From Pseudomonas sp. MYb118 (GTDB lineage Bacteria > Pseudomonadota > Gammaproteobacteria > Pseudomonadales > Pseudomonadaceae), in contig NZ_JBFRXN010000003.1 in the NCBI RefSeq assembly GCF_040947875.1, positions 496,001 through 560,000 of the forward strand: a stretch of DNA of 64,000 nt. The letters are read 5' to 3'. Position 1 is the stretch's first letter. Each line of letters opens with the position of its first letter. Under the pieces are notes generated by a model that made no database searches, was not told the origin of the DNA, and saw only the letters and a program-made list of their open reading frames with translations. Made by a program: the position numbers and the translations under genes. Shown here one piece after another: positions 35,181 to 43,324 of the stretch.

Positions 35181-36584
35181 ATGAGCAATCATGTCGCCCA
35201 TCCGTACATGGCGAACTCTGTGCCTGCGCTCAAACAGGAGATGCTCGACTCGATCGGCGTCGCCAGCATCGAGCAATTGTTCCAGCAGATCCCCGATGAA
35301 CATCGCCTGCAACGTCCCATCGACTTGCCGCCGGCCCTCAATGAAAGCGAGCTGCGTCGACATCTGGTCCGCACGTTGTCGAAGAACAAGACCTGCGAAC
35401 AGAACCTCAACTTCCTCGGCGCCGGTTGCTGGCAGCACCATGTTCCGGCTGCCTGCGACGAGGTGGTGCGCCGTAATGAGTGGCTGACGTCGGTGTTCGG
35501 CGAGCCCAGCTCGGACCACGGGCGCAATCAGGCCTGGTTCGAATTCTGCAGCCAACTCGGTGAGCTGCTGAACATGGATCTGGTCGGCATGCCCGTGCGC
35601 AGTTGGGGCTGCGCCGCCGGTCATGCGATTCGCATGGCCACGCGCATCACCGACCGCAGCGAAGTCGCGGTGGTCCGTGCCATCGACCCGGAACGGCTGT
35701 CGGTCATCCGCAACTATTGCGAGCCGGTGGACATGCCGAGCCACATCGTCGTGCGTCTGGTCGATTACGACCCGGCAACCGGCTTGCTCGATCTCGACCA
35801 TCTGCGTGCTTCGATCGGCGCGCAAACGGCTGCCGTCTATTTCGAAACCCCGTCCTACCTCGGTGTGATCGAACAGCAAGGCGCGCAAATCGCCGCCATC
35901 GCCCATGCCGTGGGGGCAGAAGTGATCGTCGGCGTCGACCCTATTTCCCTGGGTGTCCTGGCGGCGCCGATCGACTTCGGCGCAGACATCGTGGTCGGTA
36001 CCACGCAACCGCTCGGCGTGCACATGAACTGCGGTGGCGGCGTCAGCGGTTTCATCGCGACGCGTGACGAAGAACTGTATGCGCACCAGTATCCGACGCT
36101 GTTCATCAGCATTGCCGAAACCACCCAGCCCGGAGAATACGGGTTTGGTCTGAGTCTGTTTGAGCAGTCGTCCTACGGCCTGCGTGACAAGGGCAACGAC
36201 TGGACCGGGCACTCGGTTTACATGTGGGCGATCGCCAACGCCGTGTACATGGCGATGATGGGCCCCAAGGGCTTCGAAGACGTCGGCAAGGTCATCCTGC
36301 AACGGGCGCATTACGCGGCGAAGCTGCTGGGCGACATCCCCGGTGTGCGGGTGGTGTTCCCCTCGGGGTTCTTCAAGGAATTCGTGGTCAATTTCGACGG
36401 CACCGGGCTCAGCGTGAAAGAGATCAACAAGCAACTGCTCGCGCTCGGGATCTTCGGCGGCAAGGACCTGACACAGGACTTCCCGGCGCTGGGGGCCAGC
36501 GCGCTGTACTGCGTCACCGAAATCCACACCCAGGCCGATCTGCAACGCCTGGCCGATGCACTCAAAAAGGTAATCGCACAATGA
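35181..36584 (+). CDS. Glycine decarboxylase P-protein subunit 1-like (GcvPA-like)
   Basis: This 467-residue protein is clearly homologous to the N-terminal half of glycine decarboxylase: HPYMANSV at the start, LFQQIPDEHRLQRPIDLPPAL, and NLNFLGAGCWQHHVPAACDE. In true GcvPA the next segment reads TPYQPEISQG, which shapes the glycine site. Here it reads FGEPSSDHGRNQAW, pointing to another amino-acid-like substrate. GAGG precedes the ATG. It overlaps the GcvPB-like gene (ATGA). No gcvT or gcvH gene is nearby. Together with the next gene it should form a PLP-dependent decarboxylase of unknown substrate. Confidence 0.85.
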   Translation: MSNHVAHPYMANSVPALKQEMLDSIGVASIEQLFQQIPDEHRLQRPIDLPPALNESELRRHLVRTLSKNKTCEQNLNFLGAGCWQHHVPAACDEVVRRNEWLTSVFGEPSSDHGRNQAWFEFCSQLGELLNMDLVGMPVRSWGCAAGHAIRMATRITDRSEVAVVRAIDPERLSVIRNYCEPVDMPSHIVVRLVDYDPATGLLDLDHLRASIGAQTAAVYFETPSYLGVIEQQGAQIAAIAHAVGAEVIVGVDPISLGVLAAPIDFGADIVVGTTQPLGVHMNCGGGVSGFIATRDEELYAHQYPTLFISIAETTQPGEYGFGLSLFEQSSYGLRDKGNDWTGHSVYMWAIANAVYMAMMGPKGFEDVGKVILQRAHYAAKLLGDIPGVRVVFPSGFFKEFVVNFDGTGLSVKEINKQLLALGIFGGKDLTQDFPALGASALYCVTEIHTQADLQRLADALKKVIAQ

Positions 36585-38137
36585 GCACGACACTCAAGCC
36601 ATACCATGCCCCCGTGTGGAGCGAACCGGTCATTCTGCAGATGGGCTATCCGGGCCGCCGCGGTGTGATTTTTTCCGATGTCGAGGACGACGTGCAGGCG
36701 GCGGTCGGCAGCGCTGACGATTTGATCCCCGCGAGCATGCGGCGCTCGCACAAGCCGGCGTTGCCGGAAATGTCCGAGCCCGAAGTGCTGTACCACTACC
36801 TGCGCCTGTCGCAGCAGACGCTGGGCATGATGAACATCAGCCTGTTTGGCACCTGCACCATGAAATACAACGCGCAGATCAATGAGGCCATGGCCTGGCG
36901 CCCGGAAATGACCCACGTGCATCCCTACCAGGACGAGGACACCCTGCAGGGTGCGCTGGAAGTGGTTCACGGTATGGACACCATTCTGCGTGAGTTGTCC
37001 GGCATGGATCAGTTCATCTTCCAGGCCGGTGGCGGTGCCGATGCGGCGTACACCAGCTGCGCCGTGACCCGTGCCTACCATGCTTCGCGCGGTGAACTGG
37101 CGCAGCGTGACGAAATCATCACCACGATACAGACGCACCCCAGCAGTGCCGCGACGGCAGCGGCCGCCGGCTTCAAAGTCATCACCCTGATGATCGAGGA
37201 GAATGGTTACCCGTCGCTCGAATCGCTCAAGGCGGCCGTGTCCAATCGTACTGCGGCGTTGATGGTCAACAACCCGGACGACATGGGCGTGTACAACCCG
37301 CAAATTCGCGAATGGGTGAAGGTGGTGCACGAGGCGGGCGGCCTGTGCTTCTACGATCACGCCAACTTCAACGGCGCGATGACCAAAATCCGCGCTCGTG
37401 AACTCGGCTTCGATGCGTGCATGTTCATGCTGCACAAGACCTTTGGCGCGCCGAAAAGCGGAGTCGGCGGTCCGGCGGTCGGTGCTTATGGTTGCTCCGC
37501 GGAGCTGGCGCCATTTCTGCCGGCCCCCGTGGTGGCCTTTGATGGCGAACGCTACAGCCTCGATTACGACCGTCCGCAGAGCTCCGGCAAGATCCGTGAG
37601 TTCTGGGGCAACGTGCCGGTCATTCTCAAGGCCTATGCCTGGTCTCGTGCCATGGGCGCGCAGGGCATGGCGCAGGCGTCGGATATCTCGGTGCTGGCCA
37701 ACAACTACATGGAAAAGGGTCTGCTGGCGATACGCGGCGTGACCCGCTCACACCCCGATGCCACGAGCCCGCGGATGGAAATGACCCGCTACAGCCTTGA
37801 GCAGCTCAAGGAGGACACAGGGGTAGACGTGCACGACGTGCAGAATCGCATGAGTGATTTCGGCATCGACCCCATGTGGAGCAGTCATCACCCCTGGCTG
37901 GTGCCTGAGCCCTTTACCCCGGAGCCGGGCGAAATGTACGGCAAAGAGGCTCTGGACACCTGGATTGCGGTGCTGGCGCACATCTCCGATGAGGCCTATT
38001 CCAACCCTGAGGTGGTCAAGACTTCGCCGCACAACCAGGCGATTCACCGGTTGAAAAGCGCACCGCTGGAAGACCCGGCACGGTGGGCCATGACCTGGCG
38101 CGCCTACCTGCGCAAAAACAAACGGCAGACGGCCTGA
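36581..38137 (+). CDS. Glycine decarboxylase P-protein subunit 2-like (GcvPB-like)
   Basis: This 518-residue protein carries the PLP-binding lysine of the P-protein C-terminal half, Lys286 in FMLHKTFGAPKSG. In bona fide GcvPB the following stretch is PHGGGGPG; here it is PKSGVGGP, so the active-site lid differs. FGTCTMKYNAQINE and FYDHANFNGAM match the family core. The ATG at 36581 overlaps the GcvPA-like stop. The pair lacks the H-protein carrier and T-protein needed for glycine cleavage, so it may be a simple decarboxylase or a carbon-carbon-forming enzyme on another substrate. Confidence 0.85.
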   Translation: MSTTLKPYHAPVWSEPVILQMGYPGRRGVIFSDVEDDVQAAVGSADDLIPASMRRSHKPALPEMSEPEVLYHYLRLSQQTLGMMNISLFGTCTMKYNAQINEAMAWRPEMTHVHPYQDEDTLQGALEVVHGMDTILRELSGMDQFIFQAGGGADAAYTSCAVTRAYHASRGELAQRDEIITTIQTHPSSAATAAAAGFKVITLMIEENGYPSLESLKAAVSNRTAALMVNNPDDMGVYNPQIREWVKVVHEAGGLCFYDHANFNGAMTKIRARELGFDACMFMLHKTFGAPKSGVGGPAVGAYGCSAELAPFLPAPVVAFDGERYSLDYDRPQSSGKIREFWGNVPVILKAYAWSRAMGAQGMAQASDISVLANNYMEKGLLAIRGVTRSHPDATSPRMEMTRYSLEQLKEDTGVDVHDVQNRMSDFGIDPMWSSHHPWLVPEPFTPEPGEMYGKEALDTWIAVLAHISDEAYSNPEVVKTSPHNQAIHRLKSAPLEDPARWAMTWRAYLRKNKRQTA

Positions 38138-38157
38138 GTTACCCGCTACCGTTACAG

Positions 38158-38187
38158 CGGCCCCGTCGATCAGGCGGGGCCGTTTTG
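38158..38187 (+). terminator. Terminator after the GcvPB-like gene
   Basis: Stem CGGCCCC (38158-38164) pairs with GGGGCCG (38176-38182), followed by TTTT. It separates the ligase gene, which needs its own promoter or readthrough. Confidence 0.8.
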
Positions 38188-38270
38188 AAACCTGATCAGA
38201 GCTAACAATCAGCCATCGGAGGTTTCCAGCACAGCGACACCGGCTGGTGATCTCCCCACAGGACAACCTC

Positions 38271-39893
38271 ATGTCGATTTACGAAACCGGCCTTGCGCCT
38301 TCGTCCGTCAACCATATCGCGCTCTCTCCGCTGAGTTTCATCGAGCGCACGGCGTCGGTCTACGGTGAGTATCCCGCCGTCATCCACGGTTCCATCCGGC
38401 GTAACTGGCATCAGACGTATGAACGCTGCCGGCGCCTGGCGAGTGCGCTGGACAGGCGCGGCATTGGCAAGGGCGATACCGTGGCGGTGATGCTGCCCAA
38501 TATCCCGGCCATGCTCGAAGCCCACTTTGCGGTGCCGATGATCGGCGCGGTGCTCAATACCCTCAATGTGCGACTCGATGCGCAGGCGATCGCCTTCATG
38601 CTCGAACACGGCGAAGCCCGGGTGTTGATCACCGACCGTGAATTCCATGGCGTCATCACCGAAGCCCTGAGCCTGCTGTCCGATCCGCCACTGGTGGTCG
38701 ATGTGGACGATCCCGAATACGGCGAAGGGCGTGCCGTCAGCGCGCTGGACTATGAAGCGTTGCTGGCCGAAGGCGATCCGCAGTTCGCCTGGCGATGGCC
38801 CGATGATGAATGGCAGGCCATCTCCCTCAATTACACCTCCGGTACCACGGGTAACCCCAAGGGTGTGATTTATCACCACCGCGGCGCTTACCTCAACGCC
38901 CTGGGCAATCAGATGACTTGGGCTATGGGCAATCACCCGGTGTATCTGTGGACGCTGCCCATGTTCCACTGCAATGGCTGGTGCTACCCCTGGACGGTCA
39001 CCGCGCTGGCCGGCACCCACGTGTTCCTGCGTCGGGTCGATCCGGTAAAAATCCTCGAGCTGATTCGCGAACATCGAGTCAGCCACTTGTGCGGGGCGCC
39101 CATCGTGCTCAATGCGCTGGTCAACCTGCCGGAGGCAGCAAAGATCGCCATCGAGCATCCGGTCAGCGCCATGGTCGCCGGTGCAGCACCCCCGGCGAAG
39201 GTCATTGGTGCGGTCGAGGAAATGGGCATCAGGATCACCCACGTCTACGGGCTGACCGAAGTCTATGGGCCGGTGACGGTGTGCGCCTGGCATGCGCACT
39301 GGGATGAACAACCACTGCCCGAGCGGGCACGGATCAAGTCCCGCCAAGGGGTACGCTACCCGACGCTTGACGGGCTGATGGTCGCCGACCCGCAAACCCT
39401 GGCGCCCGTACCCAGCGATGGCACCAGCATGGGCGAGGTGTTCATGCGCGGTAACACGGTGATGAAGGGCTACCTGAAAAACCCCGAAGCGACGGCGGAG
39501 GCGTTCAGGGGCGGCTGGTTCCATACCGGCGACCTGGCGGTGCGACACCCCGATGGCTATGTCGAAATCAAGGACCGCCTCAAGGACATCATCATTTCCG
39601 GCGGCGAGAACATCTCCACCATCGAACTCGAGGACGTGCTCTATCGCCATCCGGCGGTGCTGGAAGCGGCCGTGGTGGCCCGCCCGGATGAAAAATGGGG
39701 CGAAACCCCTTGCGCGTACATCACGCTGAAAACCGGTCATGAGCACACGCAAGAGGCGGACGTCATTCAGTTCTGCCGTGAACACCTGGCGGGTTACAAG
39801 CTGCCTAAAACCGTGGTGTTCCGCGACCTGCCGAAAACCTCGACGGGCAAGATCCAGAAGTACCTGCTGCGCGACTGGGCCAGGGCGCTCTGA
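38271..39893 (+). CDS. Acyl-CoA synthetase (AMP-forming, medium-chain/AlkK-like)
   Basis: This 540-residue AMP-binding enzyme starts at the ATG at 38271 (MSIYETGLAPSSVNH); ACAGGA gives the ribosome site. The phosphate loop YTSGTTGNPKGV begins near residue 188. GLTEVYGP, the hinge motif in HTGDLAVRHPDGY, and the C-terminal catalytic Lys in TSTGKIQKYLL are all present. It activates a carboxylic acid as a CoA thioester. A terminator separates it from the GcvP-like genes, but it lies in the block bounded by the TetR sites. It may activate the acid made from, or feeding into, the PLP enzyme. Confidence 0.9.
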   Translation: MSIYETGLAPSSVNHIALSPLSFIERTASVYGEYPAVIHGSIRRNWHQTYERCRRLASALDRRGIGKGDTVAVMLPNIPAMLEAHFAVPMIGAVLNTLNVRLDAQAIAFMLEHGEARVLITDREFHGVITEALSLLSDPPLVVDVDDPEYGEGRAVSALDYEALLAEGDPQFAWRWPDDEWQAISLNYTSGTTGNPKGVIYHHRGAYLNALGNQMTWAMGNHPVYLWTLPMFHCNGWCYPWTVTALAGTHVFLRRVDPVKILELIREHRVSHLCGAPIVLNALVNLPEAAKIAIEHPVSAMVAGAAPPAKVIGAVEEMGIRITHVYGLTEVYGPVTVCAWHAHWDEQPLPERARIKSRQGVRYPTLDGLMVADPQTLAPVPSDGTSMGEVFMRGNTVMKGYLKNPEATAEAFRGGWFHTGDLAVRHPDGYVEIKDRLKDIIISGGENISTIELEDVLYRHPAVLEAAVVARPDEKWGETPCAYITLKTGHEHTQEADVIQFCREHLAGYKLPKTVVFRDLPKTSTGKIQKYLLRDWARAL

Positions 39894-40150
39894 ACTCAGC
39901 AGAACCAGGGGCCGGCGCTTCGCTGGCCTCTGGTTCTGCTGATGCTATACCGACGAATCTGCACCCTGGAGGCCGGCGGAGGCCGGCAAGCAGAGGTCAT
40001 CGGCGTTCGGGATGTCCGCTGTGCCGGCGTCCTCATGCCTCAAGATATCGCAGGCAAAGTAGTCGGCGGGTCGGCAGTCGTTCTGCGGGCACATGTCTTC
40101 AGGCCGAAAGGCATAGGTTCTGAAAAAAGGCATCGGTGTCTCCAGCGCGA
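39894..40150. other. Intergenic, no gene supported
   Basis: This 257-base gap lies between two convergent genes. It has the inverted pair CAGAACCAGGGGCC...GGCCTCTGGTTCTG (about 39899-39940), a long hairpin that can end transcription from the ligase side. Nothing else is recognisable. Confidence 0.5.
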
Positions 40151-40588
40151 TCAGAGTCGCGCGACTTTCTGCGGTTCGCCTCCGCCCCAATACAACCAGG
40201 TCCATCCATCGCTGTTGCGTTGGAAGACGCCGGTCGCGACGTACTGGACGACGGTGGGCTCGCCGTTTTCGAGGGTGTGGCCGTCGATGCGAATCTGCGC
40301 CCAGGCAATATCCCCGCGCATCCAGGAAACCACCAGCCGCGGCTCCCAGCGGATGTTCAGGGTGGTCACCCACGTCACCCCGTTCTGCACCGCCTCGGTC
40401 CCCATGAAATATTCATCCAGACCGGAGCCGGCGATGGCGACGTCCGGGTCGGCGAAAAAACGCGCGACGTCGGAGCCTGGAGTGGAAAAGCCCGCCAGGA
40501 CTTCGGCGATAAACGCATTGAGCGATTCCCGGGTGGCCGGGTCGCAGATCATGGACGGGGATTGATAACCAGCGAGACGTTCAATCAT
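40151..40588 (-). CDS. NTF2/SnoaL-like protein of the TetR regulon
   Basis: The 145-residue protein starts at the ATG at 40588 (MIERLAGYQSPSMIC) with a GAGGAA site seven bases upstream. The fold is predicted as an NTF2-like cone: RESLNAFIAEVLAGF, then VTWVTTLNIRWEPRLVVSWMRGD, and YVATGVFQRNSDGWTWLYWGGGE. Such proteins act as isomerases or dehydratases, or as binding domains. Two TetR-type operators lie 60-105 bases upstream of its start. This ties it to the AcoX/GcvP-like block on the opposite strand. Confidence 0.75.
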   Translation of the reverse strand: MIERLAGYQSPSMICDPATRESLNAFIAEVLAGFSTPGSDVARFFADPDVAIAGSGLDEYFMGTEAVQNGVTWVTTLNIRWEPRLVVSWMRGDIAWAQIRIDGHTLENGEPTVVQYVATGVFQRNSDGWTWLYWGGGEPQKVARL

Positions 40589-40647
40589 CGGGTATTCCTC
40601 TTCAATTACGGGGTAGGCCGAAGGACGCGGCCGAGCGGTACGCTGAA

Positions 40648-40662
40648 CATACGCAGCGTATG
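40648..40662. promoter_or_regulatory. TetR operator site D
   Basis: CATACG-CAG-CGTATG is identical in both half-sites to site C near tetR, upstream of the NTF2-like gene. Confidence 0.7.
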
Positions 40663-40679
40663 TAATTGATGTTATTTGG

Positions 40680-40694
40680 CATACATTGCGTATG
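40680..40694. promoter_or_regulatory. TetR operator site E
   Basis: CATACA-TTG-CGTATG, with TATGTC flank, lies 32 bases from site D, comparable to the B-C spacing near tetR. Confidence 0.65.
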
Positions 40695-40723
40695 TCAAGT
40701 AACGAGGCGATGAGACTTACCCC

Positions 40724-40823
40724 TGTAGGAGCGAGCTTGCTCGCGATGGAAGCCCAGGCAACGCTGAGTGTCAGATAGACCTCATTATCGTTGACCTCCA
40801 TCGCGAGCAAGCTCGCTCCTACA
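40724..40823. repeat. REP pair
   Basis: Two inverted TGTAGGAGCGAGCTTGCTCGCGATGG units lie between the operator sites and the DUF4142 gene's 3' end. Confidence 0.9.
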
Positions 40824-40838
40824 GGGGACGGGGTCCAA

Positions 40839-41360
40839 TTATTCGCTGGGGTGAGCGGCCTGCAGTTTCTTGGCCATTTCCAGGTGTTTCTCCAATCCAG
40901 GCAACATCTTCTGGGCAAAACCTTTCAGTTCAGTCGCGCCTTTGGTTTTGTCATCGGTCACCGTGTTGGCTTCCTTCTTGAACAACTCGATGGCTTCCTC
41001 GTGGGCCTTGACCTGATTGTTGGCATAGGCCGCATCGAACGATTCATCGCGCATGTCGAGGATCTTTTCCTTGGCCTGTTTCACCAGGGTCGTGGTGTCC
41101 GGCACTTCGATGTCGTTCTTCTTGGCGATGGTGGCCAGTTCATCGTTCGCCTTGGAGTGATCGGTGATCATCATGTTGGCGAATTCCTTGATGTCCGCTG
41201 ACTGGCTTTTTTCCAGGGCGAGCCGGCTGGTTTCGATCTCCGCGATGCCGCCCGCAGCGGCGTTGTCGACGAAGTCATTGCTGGTGGCGGCAAAAGCCGT
41301 GCCCATGCCGGTACTCAGGGCGACAGCCAAGGCGAGGTGGCGCAGGTTAAATCCGTCCAT
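40839..41360 (-). CDS. DUF4142 periplasmic helical protein
   Basis: This 173-residue protein has a Sec signal peptide (MDGFNLRHLALAVALSTGMGTAFA, cleavage before ATSND). A ferritin-like helical DUF4142 domain follows, with AAAGGIAEIETSRLALEKS, IKEFANMMITDHSKAN and HEEAIELFKKEA. DUF4142 proteins are associated with envelope stress, but their biochemical function is not known. It is encoded opposite and upstream of two further small stress-type genes. The REP pair follows its stop. Periplasmic location follows from the signal peptide, and there is no lipobox cysteine. Confidence 0.9.
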   Translation of the reverse strand: MDGFNLRHLALAVALSTGMGTAFAATSNDFVDNAAAGGIAEIETSRLALEKSQSADIKEFANMMITDHSKANDELATIAKKNDIEVPDTTTLVKQAKEKILDMRDESFDAAYANNQVKAHEEAIELFKKEANTVTDDKTKGATELKGFAQKMLPGLEKHLEMAKKLQAAHPSE

Positions 41361-41576
41361 TGGTCATTCTCCACACTGGTTTTTTTAGCGATCCGCTGAT
41401 CGTTAATCTGTGGAGGCCGACGAGCGGACAAAGGTTTGATCGGGTTTGCCGGAGGGCGACGAACGGACACCGCTGGTCTGATTGGCGGTCGACAGAACCC
41501 GTCAACCAAGGCCATTCTGATAGTTGGCGAACGCAATAGATCGCGTTTGCAGTCGATCAACAAACGGAGGTGTTCC

Positions 41577-41819
41577 ATGCCGGTGCCACACAACCTTTAT
41601 GCGGATTTGAATCGTACCAAGGAAGATATCCAGCAAAGACGCACCAAGGATCCGTTACTGGATTCACTGCTTACCAAGTATTCGCAGGCGGATGCCGAGG
41701 TAGTGGAGGCTGAAAGCGCCAAATCGGATGCACCCAGTGATGACGCACTCAAGAAACTCAAGGAAAAGCGTCTGCTGGTGAAAGACAAGATTGTCCAGCA
41801 GCTCGAAAGAACATCCTGA
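41577..41819 (+). CDS. YdcH/DUF465-like small protein
   Basis: This 80-residue helical protein starts at the ATG at 41577 (MPVPHNLYADLNRTKED) with ACGGAGG seven bases upstream. The pattern LLDSLLTKYSQADAEVVEAE followed by LKKLKEKRLLVKDKIVQQL is that of DUF465/YdcH, a coiled-coil helical hairpin. The upstream in-frame residues come from direct repeats around 41411-41490 and are not likely translated. DUF465 proteins are small and of unknown function, often with stress-related partners. Confidence 0.75.
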   Translation: MPVPHNLYADLNRTKEDIQQRRTKDPLLDSLLTKYSQADAEVVEAESAKSDAPSDDALKKLKEKRLLVKDKIVQQLERTS

Positions 41820-41929
41820 AACAGCGGCCTCAGCCACCGACGACCGGTGGCTGGAAAATTGGAACGGCGTTAAATCCCGGCACCTCGAATGATCAGAGCC
41901 CGACTTCACGGCTCCATGCGAGGTGCCCC

Positions 41930-42118
41930 ATGAACGATCCCAAATTCCCCAGCGAAGAGCAGGGCGGCTACGACCCCATTCCCACCGATCCACAGCCCTT
42001 GAGTCCGAACCGCACCACGGTCAACCCCGAGGATGAACCGGGCATTGATGAACTGCCCAATGACGAGGGGGCGATTCCGTTGAGGGAGGATGATGGGACG
42101 GACATTGAGCGGAAATGA
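41930..42118 (+). CDS. Small acidic, proline-rich protein
   Basis: The 62-residue frame starts at the ATG at 41930 (MNDPKFPSEEQGGYDP) with a GCGAGG site seven bases upstream. It is rich in Asp, Glu and Pro (NPEDEPGIDELPND, LREDDGTDIERK) and predicted disordered. It resembles the acidic protein at 32878 in size, charge and the DxD-I-x tail. It sits 110 bases after the YdcH-like gene and may share its transcript. No function is known, and it could be a chance conserved small frame. Confidence 0.55.
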   Translation: MNDPKFPSEEQGGYDPIPTDPQPLSPNRTTVNPEDEPGIDELPNDEGAIPLREDDGTDIERK

Positions 42119-42132
42119 CCCCCCAGTCCACC

Positions 42133-42222
42133 TGTAGGAGCGGGCTTGCCCGCGATGGCGGCTTGTCAAACAACACATGTATCGACTGATACACCCTCAT
42201 CGCGGGCAAGCCCGCTCCTACA
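42133..42222. repeat. REP pair
   Basis: Inverted TGTAGGAGCGGGCTTGCCCGCGATGG units (GGGC...GCCC subtype) separate the small protein from the SMP-30-like gene. Confidence 0.9.
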
Positions 42223-42232
42223 GGGTCAGGTG

Positions 42233-43324
42233 CTAATCCTTGAGAGCCTCACTCAACGGCAACCGCGCCATGTGCTGCTCCTTCAACGAACCGAAATACA
42301 ACCAGTCCCCATACTCGCGCACCGTGGTGATCGGCGAGTAATTGCCCTGGCTGCCATCCTGCAGATTGGCGATCACCTTGCCGTCCACGTCCAGCCCAAG
42401 AGCAAACCCGCGTTTCTCCACCGGCTTGGGCAGCACGGTCAGCGCCCGGGTGATCATCTTGCGCACGAATGGATGCTCAGCCGTGCCATCGAGCAAGGCG
42501 TTGCGCGGTGCATAGAGCGCCACCCAGAATCGGTCCCGGCCGTTGAACGCCAGGTTGTCGGGCAGCCCCGGCAGGTTGTCGATGAACAGGTCATGGGTGC
42601 CAGCCTTCGGCCCGGTCAGCCAATAGCGGCTGATGCGATAGGCGCCGGTTTCGTTGACCAGCACATAGGCATCGTCGGGACCCAGGGTCACGCCGTTGGC
42701 GAACTCCAGCTTGTCCAGCAGCACCGATGTTTTACCGGTCTGGAAGTCATAACGCAGCAGGCGGCCGTCACCGCCGTGTTCGATGATCGCCTCGCCGTCG
42801 TGGCCATAGCCGAAGCGACTGGAAGCGTCGCTGAAGTAGGCGTAGTGGCCGGGCTTGTCGATGGCCACGTCGTCGGTGAAACCAAAAGGCACGCCGTTCG
42901 CTGCGGTGGTCAGGGCCACCAGACGCCCCTGGGCATCCAGCGACAACAGGCCCTTGACCGCATCGGCGATCACCAGCAAACCGTTGGGGTGGCGCGCCAG
43001 GCCCAGCGGCCGGCCACCGGTATCGGTGAGCACTTTGGTGGTCTTGCCGTCGAGGCTGCTGCGGATCAGCCGACCGTCATGCAAGCCGGTGATCAGCACG
43101 TCGTTCTCCAGCAGCAAGGCCTCCGGGCCGTCGATGTCGCCTGGGCCGACGCGCTCGAGGCCTTTGAGGCGCTGGTTGTCGGCGTAGGGGCCGCTGCTCA
43201 TCGAGGGCGCCGGTGGCGGCGTCCAGGCCACCGGCTGCACTTTGGTCGGCATCAGCAGCAGGAAGGCGAGAATGGCTACGATCACCGACCCCAGCAGATG
43301 ATGAAACCTGACGGTTCGCCTCAC
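42233..43324 (-). CDS. SMP-30/gluconolactonase-like beta-propeller, membrane-anchored
   Basis: This 363-residue protein has one N-terminal membrane segment (residues 9-25) and a six-bladed propeller of the strictosidine-synthase/SMP-30 family (GPEALLLENDVLITG, GRPLGLARHPNGLLVIADA, YFSDASSRFGYGHDG, FANGVTLGPDDAYVLVNET). Members hydrolyse lactones or related esters with a metal ion. The substrate cannot be told. Its start overlaps the stop of the desaturase fusion gene by four bases (the two reading frames share ATGA-like bases at 43321-43324). They are one transcript and are likely partners in modifying a sterol-like or lipid substrate. Confidence 0.85.
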   Translation of the reverse strand: MRRTVRFHHLLGSVIVAILAFLLLMPTKVQPVAWTPPPAPSMSSGPYADNQRLKGLERVGPGDIDGPEALLLENDVLITGLHDGRLIRSSLDGKTTKVLTDTGGRPLGLARHPNGLLVIADAVKGLLSLDAQGRLVALTTAANGVPFGFTDDVAIDKPGHYAYFSDASSRFGYGHDGEAIIEHGGDGRLLRYDFQTGKTSVLLDKLEFANGVTLGPDDAYVLVNETGAYRISRYWLTGPKAGTHDLFIDNLPGLPDNLAFNGRDRFWVALYAPRNALLDGTAEHPFVRKMITRALTVLPKPVEKRGFALGLDVDGKVIANLQDGSQGNYSPITTVREYGDWLYFGSLKEQHMARLPLSEALKD

